From IMG/VR virus record IMGVR_UViG_3300025727_000003, positions 1-30,873 of that record: a stretch of DNA of 30,873 nucleotides; one strand, written 5' to 3'. Each line of letters opens with the position of its first letter. Within the stretch, counting starts at the first letter, position 1. Source of the stretch: a virus. Below are positions 23,880-30,657 of this stretch, in pieces. A program made the translations under genes and the position numbers. Under the pieces are notes generated by a model. It did no database searches and was not told where the DNA came from. It saw only the letters and a program-made list of their open reading frames with translations.

Positions 23880-24394
23880 TAGCGAAGCAACATAAAGAAT
23901 GGATTAGAATAGTAAATGGCTTTGGTGAATACGATTATGCTGAAGACATTGTACAGGAAAGTTATTTAATATTATATAAATATGCTAAACCAGAAAAAGT
24001 TATTGAAAATGGTGTTATTCGTAGGGGTTATATGTATTTTACTTTACGTACTACTTACTACTTATATTACAATGCAAAGTATAAAGTTAGGAAAGTTTCT
24101 ATTGATGATGGATTACTTCAGTTAGAAGACAACACTGATTTAAGAGAACATGATGCTTATAATTTAATATGTGAAAAAATAGATGATGAAATAAATAATT
24201 GGCATTGGTATGACAAAAAGCTTTTTACATTATACAGAGACACAAACATGAGTATTAGAAAAATTGCAGGAGAGACTAAAATAAGTTGGGTAAGTATATT
24301 TAATACATTGAAGAACGCTAAAAATATAATTAAAGATAAATTAAAAGAAGATTACGAAGATTACAAAAACGAAGATTATGAACGATTACAATAA
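23852..24394 (+). CDS. Sigma factor-like protein (ECF/sigma-70 region 2 and 4), 180 aa
   Basis: The start is ATG at 23852 (MGTADWLGLV); an in-frame ATG at 23819 lies deeper inside the upstream gene. Residues about 10-75 resemble sigma region 2, with DYAEDIVQESYLILYKY as the core-binding helix (compare 'DLVQETFLRLW'). Residues about 115-165 resemble region 4, with KLFTLYRDTNMSIRKIAGETKISWVSIFNTLKNAK as a helix-turn-helix. A phage sigma of this type would direct host RNA polymerase to new promoters. The ACAAA-N15-TTGTAATAAT motif is the obvious candidate target, since ECF promoters also carry an AAC-type -35 box. That link is inference. Confidence 0.7.
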   Translation: MGTADWLGLVAKQHKEWIRIVNGFGEYDYAEDIVQESYLILYKYAKPEKVIENGVIRRGYMYFTLRTTYYLYYNAKYKVRKVSIDDGLLQLEDNTDLREHDAYNLICEKIDDEINNWHWYDKKLFTLYRDTNMSIRKIAGETKISWVSIFNTLKNAKNIIKDKLKEDYEDYKNEDYERLQ

Positions 24395-24782
24395 ATTTAA
24401 AGCCAATTTTGAATATCAACAAAAAGTTGCTGCTAAAGGTTTTGGCGATACAATCGAAAAAATAACTAAAGCAACAGGAATAAAAAAAGTAGTAGATACT
24501 GTAGCTGAAGCACTAGATGCAGACTGTGGATGCGATAAAAGAAAAAAGAAACTAAATGAGTTATTTCCTTATAGGATGCCAGGGCTTTTTACAGAACAGG
24601 AATTTTTGTATCTTCAAGATATATTCATAGAAAAAAAGAACGATATAACAAAATACGCACCAAGAATGTTAGAAATATACAATAGAGTTTTTAAAGAAAA
24701 AAAACAACTTACTAACTGTAGTCCTTGCTTTGTTGGACAAGTGTATAATAAACTAGAAGCAATTTACAATGAGTACAAATAA
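24378..24782 (+). CDS. Unknown early protein with a DCGC Cys motif, 134 aa
   Basis: Begins MNDYNKFKANFEYQQKV; a GFGDTIEKITKATGIKKVVD segment is followed by DADCGCDKRKKKLNELFPYRMPG and later NCSPCFVGQV. The paired Cys clusters could bind zinc. I recall similar 'GxGDTxEKxTKATGIKK ... DCGC..RK..LN..FP' proteins in Bacteroidetes phages, but not their function. It overlaps the sigma-like gene by 17 bases. Confidence 0.6.
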   Translation: MNDYNKFKANFEYQQKVAAKGFGDTIEKITKATGIKKVVDTVAEALDADCGCDKRKKKLNELFPYRMPGLFTEQEFLYLQDIFIEKKNDITKYAPRMLEIYNRVFKEKKQLTNCSPCFVGQVYNKLEAIYNEYK

Positions 24783-25083
24783 AATGGAGTTAATAAAAGA
24801 ACTAGAATATATTACAAACTACGAGACTTTAGGAAACAAATTAATCCAATGGGGTAAGAACTCTGAAAACAAAGACATAAAGCTTTGTAAAGAATCTTTA
24901 GCAGAGATAGGAATATATGTAGCACATCTTGAATACGAGAGAAGAACATATGAAAAAACTATACAGTCTTATAGATCAGATAAGATAAGAGCTTTACAAA
25001 GAGCAAGAAGAGTAGAAACAGAACTTGAAGAAGCAAATAAATTTGTAAAAAAACATAAAAAAGGTAAAGAGTTAGGATTATAA
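24769..25083 (+). CDS. Coiled-coil early protein, 104 aa
   Basis: A highly charged helical protein; the segment HLEYERRTYEKTIQSYRSDKIRALQRARRVETELEEANKFVK is predicted coiled coil. The end is basic (KKHKKGKELGL). It overlaps the upstream gene by 14 bases; an ATG at 24784 would remove the overlap. Function unknown. Confidence 0.55.
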   Translation: MSTNKMELIKELEYITNYETLGNKLIQWGKNSENKDIKLCKESLAEIGIYVAHLEYERRTYEKTIQSYRSDKIRALQRARRVETELEEANKFVKKHKKGKELGL

Positions 25084-25087
25084 TTGT

Positions 25088-25095
25088 TAACTTTA
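25088..25095 (+). promoter_or_regulatory. Candidate early promoter (-7 box TAACTTTA)
   Basis: TAACTTTA, preceded by TTGT, lies 16 bases upstream of the ATG at 25112 in a short AT-rich gap. It matches the 22043 element and differs from TAnnTTTG at one base. No clear -33 box was seen. It would drive the nucleotide-metabolism genes. Confidence 0.4.
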
Positions 25096-25111
25096 TATAA
25101 ACAATTACAAT

Positions 25112-25381
25112 ATGAATATATTAAAAAAGGCAGACGAGATAATAAATGCAAGAGGAGAAGAAAAACAAAGAATGTATGGCCCAATGCAAGAAAGCATGCA
25201 AAGATGTGCAGACCTTGCCTCATTAATGACTCAAAAAACAATTACAAGTAAAGATGTGCATATGGTTATGGTTGCTATGAAATTTGCAAGAGAAGCATAC
25301 AGTCACAAAGAAGATAATTTATTAGACGCGGTAGCTTATATTGCTTCACTAAACACATTAGAGGAAGATGGAAAACTTTGA
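25112..25381 (+). CDS. DUF6378-like early protein, 89 aa
   Basis: Begins MNILKKADEIINARGEEKQRMYGPMQESMQRCADLASLMTQKTIT and has MVAMKFAREAYSHKEDNLLDAVAYIASL. The conserved pattern 'KADEII..R.E...YG......R.A.LAS.MT.K.IT..D....MVA.K..RE....K.DNLLD..AYI..L' is that of the phage DUF6378 family, placed next to nucleotide-metabolism genes in many phages. Function not established. It overlaps the ThyA-family gene by 14 bases. Confidence 0.7.
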   Translation: MNILKKADEIINARGEEKQRMYGPMQESMQRCADLASLMTQKTITSKDVHMVMVAMKFAREAYSHKEDNLLDAVAYIASLNTLEEDGKL

Positions 25382-26144
25382 GACAGCATATAAAAGACAT
25401 TTACATGATGTAACTTACCACGGAGAAAATATAACAGGGCGCAATGGAACTACATCACAAATATTAGGTAAGCAGATTTCAGCAAATCTTGAAGAGGGCT
25501 TTCCAATTATTACTAGTCGAAGAGTTTTTGCTAAAACAATGGCAATAGAAACTCAATGGATGCTTGAGGGTAGGACGAATGTTAATTGGTTAAATAATAA
25601 AAAAGTAAATATTTGGAATAAATGGGCAGATGAAAATGGAGAGCTAGGTCCAGTATATGGAAAGCAATTAATAGATTTTCATGGCAAAAACCAAATAAAA
25701 AATCTTGTGCTAAATATTAAAAAAAATTTATACAGTAGAAGACACGTGGTTACATATTGGAACCCAAATGAAATTAAACTTATGGCGTTACCCCCATGCC
25801 ATTATTCATTTCAAGTATTAATAACTAACAGAGTTAATATAATAGTGACCATGAGAAGTCTTGATATGTTTGTGGGGCTTCCTTACGATATGGGAATGTA
25901 TTCTATTATATGCAGCTCAATTGCACATGAATTAAAAATGAAAGCAGGAAAAGTAATTATTAATGCAGCGAGTGCACATATATATACAGAACATAAACCT
26001 TTAATAAAACAATATTTAAATAATAATCAATTTGCTTTGCCTATATTACATAGCGTTTCAACCTTTACAAATTTTAACGCAGCTGAATTTAGCTTAATGA
26101 ATTACTGTTATTCAGAACATTTAAAGCCAGAAGTTGTACTATGA
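25368..26144 (+). CDS. ThyA-family enzyme with dCMP-type specificity residue (possible dCMP hydroxymethylase), 258 aa
   Basis: The fold is clearly thymidylate synthase-like: Arg25 in TGRNGT, Glu61, Trp83, GPVYGKQ (94-100), RRH (124-126), catalytic Cys144 in LPPCHYSFQ, and HIY (204-206). The dUMP-selecting Asn (Asn177 in E. coli) is Asp174 here (GLPYD). Family knowledge: Asn-to-Asp at this site switches Lactobacillus enzyme towards dCMP, and T4 dCMP hydroxymethylase has Asp there. Met162 and Ser202 (normally Gln and Asp) also look T4 gp42-like from memory. The next gene is MazG-like, overlapping by ATGA, as dCTP breakdown feeds dCMP hydroxymethylase in T4. No hmdCMP kinase was found. Ordinary thymidylate synthase remains possible. 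Confidence 0.85.
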   Translation: MENFETAYKRHLHDVTYHGENITGRNGTTSQILGKQISANLEEGFPIITSRRVFAKTMAIETQWMLEGRTNVNWLNNKKVNIWNKWADENGELGPVYGKQLIDFHGKNQIKNLVLNIKKNLYSRRHVVTYWNPNEIKLMALPPCHYSFQVLITNRVNIIVTMRSLDMFVGLPYDMGMYSIICSSIAHELKMKAGKVIINAASAHIYTEHKPLIKQYLNNNQFALPILHSVSTFTNFNAAEFSLMNYCYSEHLKPEVVL

Positions 26145-26440
26145 TTTATAATAAAATACTTAAGTGGGCAAAAGTCCGTGGAATATTAGACAGTGGAGAT
26201 CCAAAAACACAATTAATAAAATTAGTTGAAGAACAAGGAGAATTAGCTGAAGCGATATTAAAAAACAATAAAGAAGAAGTTAAAGATGCGGTGGGGGACA
26301 TGATAGTAGTATTAACTAATTTAAGTTATTTTTATGATTTAACCATACCAGAATGTGTAGAGTCTGCATATAATGAAATAAAAAATAGAAAAGGAAAAAT
26401 AATAAATAACACATTTGTAAAAGATGAAAACAGTAAATAA
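26141..26440 (+). CDS. MazG-like nucleotide pyrophosphohydrolase, 99 aa
   Basis: Has the MazG helix motif KLVEEQGELAEA (Glu30, 31, 34), DAVGDMIVV with Asp49 and Asp53, and the C-terminal AYNEIKNRKGKI segment typical of the family. These enzymes hydrolyse NTPs or dNTPs to monophosphates with Mg. Coupled to the ThyA-family gene by ATGA, it could act on dCTP and so supply dCMP, by analogy with T4 gp56 dCTPase. Alternative roles are dUTP cleanup or (p)ppGpp removal, as proposed for other phage MazG proteins. It overlaps the exonuclease gene by 17 bases. Confidence 0.8.
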   Translation: MIYNKILKWAKVRGILDSGDPKTQLIKLVEEQGELAEAILKNNKEEVKDAVGDMIVVLTNLSYFYDLTIPECVESAYNEIKNRKGKIINNTFVKDENSK

Positions 26441-27452
26441 AAATCCAAATTGGAAACATATTACATTTATGACTCCAAAGATTAATTTTTTAAATTGGGC
26501 AGAAAGCGGAGTGCAAATAAAAATAAATAAAGAAGTTTTTAAATTTCAAGAACCACACGAAATTGAAGCTTTATTTACAAACGTAACTCCTTCGTTTAAT
26601 TCAGATAGCACTTGTTTTATACCGGTTAATGAAATGAAAAGCATACATGCAAAAAAGAAAAGAGCTGAGCAAATAAAACTATTAAATGGGCAGATATGGG
26701 ACAAGGATAAACTTTTAGATAAAATGTACGACGATAGCTTTTATTATGGGGAGCTAGGTAAATACGCTTTAAGTTCAAGTTCTATAAAAAATCTAATTGA
26801 TTCACCTAAAAGCTACGCAAGAAGTTTAAATTATAAATCAGATAGTCCCGCTTTTAAAACGGGTAGACTCATACATTTAGCGGCACTAGAACCAGAAAAA
26901 CTAAACACACTGTGTCACGTAGTAGAAGTGCAATCAGCTGTCACTAAAAAATTTAAAGATAAAGTTAAAGAAATAGGATCAGGGGATTTTGTGTTTACAA
27001 GAAAAGAATATGATAAAGCTATGTATGTAGTAGACTCACTTCAACAAAACGATCTATGGCAAGACTTAACTAGAAAAGCAGAATTTGAAAAACCAGCTTT
27101 TGACATATTACATGGTTATCCTTTTAGAGCCAAAGCGGATATATTAGGTAAAGATTTTGTTGCTGATTTAAAAACAACTTCAGATCTTAAAGCGTTTAAA
27201 TATTCAGCTAAAAAATACTCATATGATGTACAATTTTATATTTATTGTAATTTATTTAAAGTAGATTACAAAAATTTTTATTTCTTTGTGATAGATAAAG
27301 GTTCAGGAGATTTAGGAATATACGACTGTGAAGAATCATTTTATGAGTCAGGAAAACAAAAACTAGAATATGGCATTAGAATATTTGAAAGATATTTTAT
27401 AAATAAAGAAGAAGAGTTAAACGAATACGTTATACGTGATACGCTTGCGTAA
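26424..27452 (+). CDS. PD-(D/E)XK exonuclease (RecB/RecE-like; DUF3799 type), 342 aa
   Basis: The nuclease core is in residues about 145-280: GRLIHLA (147-153), FEKPAFD with Glu222, GYPFRAKADI with Asp239, VADLKTT with Asp248 and Lys250, and Q270xxY273 in VQFYIY. These match the PD-(D/E)XK RecB/lambda-exonuclease-like motifs. The first 110 residues are a separate N-terminal part with no clear match. Such enzymes process double-strand ends for phage recombination; the NinG-like nuclease at 21540 could act in the same pathway. No annealing protein (RecT or Erf) was recognised. Confidence 0.8.
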   Translation: MKTVNKNPNWKHITFMTPKINFLNWAESGVQIKINKEVFKFQEPHEIEALFTNVTPSFNSDSTCFIPVNEMKSIHAKKKRAEQIKLLNGQIWDKDKLLDKMYDDSFYYGELGKYALSSSSIKNLIDSPKSYARSLNYKSDSPAFKTGRLIHLAALEPEKLNTLCHVVEVQSAVTKKFKDKVKEIGSGDFVFTRKEYDKAMYVVDSLQQNDLWQDLTRKAEFEKPAFDILHGYPFRAKADILGKDFVADLKTTSDLKAFKYSAKKYSYDVQFYIYCNLFKVDYKNFYFFVIDKGSGDLGIYDCEESFYESGKQKLEYGIRIFERYFINKEEELNEYVIRDTLA

Positions 27453-27661
27453 TGAATGAAGAAATTGAAAAGTATTATCTAATGGCCTTAATGGATTTAG
27501 CTGCTGGTTCAGGTGTAAATGAACTAGAAAATGCTATAAAGCTTTATGAAAATTTAGAGAATTATGAAGCATGTGCTGGAATATTAAAAGCGCTAAACGA
27601 AAACAAATACTATAAATATGATAACATCAGAATTAAAAAATATAATAAAGGTAGAGACTAG
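27452..27661 (+). CDS. Small acidic helical protein, 69 aa
   Basis: Mostly helical with the repeated 'ELENAIKLYENLENYEACAGILKAL' pattern of TPR-like or helical-hairpin proteins. The end is basic (IRIKKYNKGRD). Its ATG is shared with the exonuclease stop (TAATG) and its 3' part overlaps the DnaA-like gene by 44 bases. Function unknown. Confidence 0.55.
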   Translation: MNEEIEKYYLMALMDLAAGSGVNELENAIKLYENLENYEACAGILKALNENKYYKYDNIRIKKYNKGRD

Positions 27662-28025
27662 TATTGATCTAGATAATGAAAAAACCTTAAATTGTAGAGA
27701 AAGAGATTTTACAGAGGCAAGAGCCATGTATTATAAACTACTACGTAAATACACTAACATGACTTATTCTAAAATAGGTAAGTCTGTAAACAAGAATCAT
27801 GCAACAGTTTTACATGCGTGTAATTCTTTTGATTGGTGGACAAAGCAAGATGAAGGATTATTAAACGTGTATACTAAAGTAAAACAAAAGTTTAGTGATT
27901 ATCTTGGATACGAAAAGGTAGATAAAAAACTAGAATACAATTTAGAGAGACTATTTGAAAACTACTTGGATCTAAAGAAACAATATGAAATATTACAGGA
28001 ACGCGTAAAAGAAATTAACAAATGA
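27618..28025 (+). CDS. DnaA domain IV-like DNA-binding protein, 135 aa
   Basis: Residues about 33-72 (AMYYKLLRKYTNMTYSKIGKSVNKNHATVLHAC) match the DnaA domain IV helix-turn-helix, especially 'K.NHATVLHAC', the counterpart of the DnaA signature H.TV that reads the DnaA box. There is no AAA+ ATPase domain. A coiled-coil C-terminus follows (LERLFENYLDLKKQYEILQERVKEI). It probably binds the origin and recruits the host replisome or the phage helicase. It overlaps the preceding gene by 44 bases, which is unusually long, but the next internal Met would cut the domain. Confidence 0.75.
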   Translation: MITSELKNIIKVETSIDLDNEKTLNCRERDFTEARAMYYKLLRKYTNMTYSKIGKSVNKNHATVLHACNSFDWWTKQDEGLLNVYTKVKQKFSDYLGYEKVDKKLEYNLERLFENYLDLKKQYEILQERVKEINK

Positions 28026-28033
28026 TCTAGACT

Positions 28034-28216
28034 ATGAGAGCACTTTGTGTTTTGTTATTGTTAGCTTTAACAAACTGTAGTAAACCAGAATTTAATTGTG
28101 ACTTAAAAACAATTGAAGCGTATGCTGTTAAAAAATGTAACACCTATGCAGACAACGAAGAGTGTGTAAGTGAAGTTATTTATTTAATAACTACATCATG
28201 TGGAATTAACAAATAA
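28034..28216 (+). CDS. Small lipoprotein with lipobox, 60 aa
   Basis: The N-terminus MRALCVLLLLALTNCSK is a type II signal peptide: a hydrophobic core followed by a lipobox LTNC, with Cys15 as the lipidated residue. The mature part of about 46 residues has further Cys at about 22, 34, 43 and 57, suggesting two disulfides in the periplasm. Phage-encoded lipoproteins of this size act as superinfection exclusion factors or o-spanins. It lacks the Pro-rich segment common in spanins, so exclusion may be likelier. It ends inside the promoter-like motif before the terminase. Confidence 0.65.
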   Translation: MRALCVLLLLALTNCSKPEFNCDLKTIEAYAVKKCNTYADNEECVSEVIYLITTSCGINK

Positions 28217-28238
28217 TAACATTTTTTATTGTATTATT
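28209..28238 (+). promoter_or_regulatory. Late promoter-like motif, copy j (terminase)
   Basis: ACAAA at 28209-28213, 15 bases, then TTGTATTATT at 28229-28238. The ATG of the terminase small subunit is 24 bases further on, unlike the five other copies that touch their ATG. This separates the motif from the start codon and supports a promoter rather than a ribosome-binding element. Confidence 0.7.
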
Positions 28239-28261
28239 GATTAATCAAGTTAATTCAAGTT

Positions 28262-28492
28262 ATGGCACACGGAGGAAAAAGACAAGGAGCAGGTAGAAAA
28301 GCAAAAGCAGATGAGCTTAATCTAATAGAGAAACTAACTCCATTAGAAGATGCTGCATACCAAGCTTTAAAAGCTGGAGTAGAAAAAGGAGACTTTAAAT
28401 ACGTTCAGTTGTTTTATAATTACTACGCAGGTAAACCAAGAGAAACAAAAGACATACATATAAACGAAGACACACCTCTGTTCATTGATTAA
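28262..28492 (+). CDS. Terminase small subunit-like protein, 76 aa
   Basis: Begins MAHGGKRQGAGRKAKADELN, a basic, Gly-rich start common to small terminase subunits, and has a helical core (EDAAYQALKAGVEKGDFKYVQLFYNYYAGKP) ending with acidic residues. The typical role is to recognise phage DNA and activate the large subunit. It directly precedes and shares one base with the large subunit gene. It is short for the family, so the DNA-binding domain may be compact. Confidence 0.75.
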   Translation: MAHGGKRQGAGRKAKADELNLIEKLTPLEDAAYQALKAGVEKGDFKYVQLFYNYYAGKPRETKDIHINEDTPLFID

Positions 28493-29664
28493 TGAGAGTT
28501 AAAAAAACAACAGCGTTTGACAAACTTCTTAAACTAAACAAAAGAGTTAAGATTGTAAGAGGTGGAACTTCAGCTGGTAAAACTATTTGTATACTATCTA
28601 TATTAATAGACCAAGCAATACGAAATGCAGGAAGCGAGATAAGTGTAGTATCAGAATCAGTACCTCATTTAAGAAGAGGAGCATTAAAAGACTTCCTGAA
28701 TATCTTAAAAGGATTAAATAGATACTACGAAGACAAATACAATAAAACAAATTTAAAGTACACATTCTCTAATGGAAGTTATATAGAATTCTTTTCTACA
28801 GATCAACCAGACAAGTTAAGAGGTTCTAGAAGAACAGATCTATTTATTAATGAGTGTAACAATGTTAGCTTTGAAGCTTACCAGCAATTATCTATAAGAA
28901 CTTCTGGGGAGGTGTGGTTAGATTATAACCCTACTAATTTGTTCTGGGTAGATAAAGAATTAATCAATACAGAAGACACAAACTTCATTACATTAACTTA
29001 CAAGGACAATAATGAACTTCCTAATAGTATTATCAAAGAAATAGAGAAAGCTCGTCTAAAGGCATCTAAAAGCTCTTATTGGGCTAACTGGTGGCGAGTG
29101 TATGGACTAGGTGAGATAGGAACACTTGAAGGAGCTTGTATTCCTGATTGGAAACAAATAGATGTAATACCACCTCATGCTAGGTTATTATGTCATGGAT
29201 TAGACTTTGGTTATTCGGTAGACGAAGCAGCATTAGTAGCACTATACAAACTAGATGATGCATATATATTTGATGAAGTACTCTATAGAAAGGGAATGTT
29301 AAACTCACATATAAGCCAATACTTAAAAAACAATCAGATACTAGGAAGCTTATGGGCAGATAGTGCAGAGCCTAAATCAATAGCAGAGTTAAACACATAT
29401 GGTCATCAAGTCTTTCCAGTTACAAAAGGAAGAGACAGTATAGTGTATGGTATAAACCTAATAAACCAAAACAGTATATTTGTTACACAAAGATCAAAGA
29501 ACTTAATTAAAGAGCTTCAGGGTTATGTCTGGATGAAAGACAAGCAAGGTAACACACTACAAAAGCCTAACCCTATGTCTGGAGACCATAGTATTGATGC
29601 AGCTAGATATGCATTAACCTCACAATTACAAGATCCTAATAAAGGAGAATACCACATTTGGTAA
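28492..29664 (+). CDS. Terminase large subunit, 390 aa
   Basis: ATPase motor: Walker A GGTSAGKT (24-31), Walker B DLFINE (116-121) with catalytic Glu121. Nuclease: Asp238 in HGLDFGY, Asp290 in WADSAEP, and Asp365/Asp369 in GDHSIDAARYAL. The layout matches the PBSX-type (Terminase_3) family. It cuts and packages DNA into the prohead. In many siphoviruses the portal follows; here it is separated by the tail and head modules. Confidence 0.9.
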   Translation: MRVKKTTAFDKLLKLNKRVKIVRGGTSAGKTICILSILIDQAIRNAGSEISVVSESVPHLRRGALKDFLNILKGLNRYYEDKYNKTNLKYTFSNGSYIEFFSTDQPDKLRGSRRTDLFINECNNVSFEAYQQLSIRTSGEVWLDYNPTNLFWVDKELINTEDTNFITLTYKDNNELPNSIIKEIEKARLKASKSSYWANWWRVYGLGEIGTLEGACIPDWKQIDVIPPHARLLCHGLDFGYSVDEAALVALYKLDDAYIFDEVLYRKGMLNSHISQYLKNNQILGSLWADSAEPKSIAELNTYGHQVFPVTKGRDSIVYGINLINQNSIFVTQRSKNLIKELQGYVWMKDKQGNTLQKPNPMSGDHSIDAARYALTSQLQDPNKGEYHIW

Positions 29665-29750
29665 ATGTTAAAGAAATGTTAAAATTTATAATTAATGTTG
29701 ATAGTTTGTTAAAAACACCTATATTAGCTTCATAACTAATTATAAATATA

Positions 29751-29912
29751 ATGAAAAGTTTTGAAATTAAATTAAAAAATAGATTAAGTAATAAAAATAG
29801 TGATTACTATAAAAGTAATAATGGAATTTTAACTAAAATAATTACTTGTAAAAATATAAATCAAATAAAAGAAATTTATAAAAAAGATTTAGTAGAATAT
29901 AAAGAATTATAA
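29751..29912 (+). CDS. Small basic protein, 53 aa
   Basis: Begins MKSFEIKLKNRLSNKNSD and continues with Lys-, Asn- and Ile-rich sequence to KDLVEYKEL. The 86-bp gap before it has no confident promoter (a weak TTG-N16-TAGCTT pattern near 29706). Function unknown; the codon use fits the phage but short size limits confidence. Confidence 0.5.
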   Translation: MKSFEIKLKNRLSNKNSDYYKSNNGILTKIITCKNINQIKEIYKKDLVEYKEL

Positions 29913-29944
29913 TTAGAAATCGTTAACATATAATAACAATACAG

Positions 29945-30064
29945 ATGCTGATAACCCATAGTAACATAAAAACACTAAAACCGATATCAATCATGGATTA
30001 TTATCCTAGTGAGGAATTTAGTAAGTCTAATGTGAATGGGCAGCATCTTTTTAAAAACAAATAA
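29945..30064 (+). CDS. Possible small protein, 39 aa
   Basis: The frame reads MLITHSNIKTLKPISIMDYYPSEEFSK... and ends FKNK. A start at an internal ATG (MDYYPSEEF...) is equally possible. The next gene begins right after its stop. It has no membrane helix. Low confidence; the compact packing is the main support. Confidence 0.4.
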   Translation: MLITHSNIKTLKPISIMDYYPSEEFSKSNVNGQHLFKNK

Positions 30065-30184
30065 ATGGAATGCTTATTAATATTTTTTACGATATTTGGA
30101 ATTATTGCTTTTATTATCGCAGTTTATCATTTTGCGATAGACCAATATGAAATATACCAAATCAATAAAGAAAACAAAAACTAA
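30065..30184 (+). CDS. Small single-pass membrane protein, 39 aa
   Basis: An N-terminal hydrophobic helix (LLIFFTIFGIIAFIIAVYHFAI) and a polar C-terminus (DQYEIYQINKENKN). The start abuts the previous stop. The predicted orientation cannot be decided from the sequence. It is one of several membrane peptides in this strip. Confidence 0.55.
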   Translation: MECLLIFFTIFGIIAFIIAVYHFAIDQYEIYQINKENKN

Positions 30185-30188
30185 AAAA

Positions 30189-30287
30189 ATGAATAAAAAA
30201 GAAATGATTAAATGGGCTTTTATTATCTACTTTGTAGTATTTAGTTTTTTAGGAATTATAGGAACACTAACTTATTACCTACCATAA
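30189..30287 (+). CDS. Small single-pass membrane peptide, 32 aa
   Basis: MNKKEMIKWAFIIYFVVFSFLGIIG followed by TLTYYLP. A positively charged N-terminus and one hydrophobic helix. Its stop shares a base with the next start (TAATG). Confidence 0.5.
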   Translation: MNKKEMIKWAFIIYFVVFSFLGIIGTLTYYLP

Positions 30288-30499
30288 TGAGTATATTAAA
30301 AGAAAAAGTTGATCTATTAACAAAAGATAATATAGACATTAATTCTAGACTATCAAAAACATTAAAAGATTTAAACCAAATACATTCTAATATTAAAACA
30401 ATAAGATTGGAATATGATATACTTAAAAATTATATATCAGAAAAATCAGATGAAGGATGCTTAAAAGCAAGGGAAATATTAAATAAATCAAAATGGTGA
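30287..30499 (+). CDS. Small coiled-coil protein, 70 aa
   Basis: A continuous heptad-like pattern from KEKVDLLTKDNIDINSRLSKTLKDLNQIHSNIKTIRLEYDILKNYI, predicted coiled coil, ending EILNKSKW. It could be a dimerising partner of the neighbouring small membrane proteins. Function unknown. Confidence 0.55.
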   Translation: MSILKEKVDLLTKDNIDINSRLSKTLKDLNQIHSNIKTIRLEYDILKNYISEKSDEGCLKAREILNKSKW

Positions 30500-30657
30500 A
30501 AACAATATACAAAGCAACACAACAAGACATTAATATGCCTGTAGATAAAAAACTACAGAGGATAATACTTAAAAACTTCTTTTGGGGTTTAGGTATCTGG
30601 ACTGTAATAATGATTTTTACAATTAATTTTTTATTTTATGTCATTAGAGGAAGCTAG
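30493..30657 (+). CDS. Small membrane protein, 54 aa
   Basis: Starts MVKTIYKATQQDINMPVDKKLQR and ends with one hydrophobic helix (FFWGLGIWTVIMIFTINFLFYVI) and RGS, a type with N-terminus in the cytoplasm. It overlaps both neighbours (7 and 20 bases), typical of tightly packed phage genes. Confidence 0.55.
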   Translation: MVKTIYKATQQDINMPVDKKLQRIILKNFFWGLGIWTVIMIFTINFLFYVIRGS

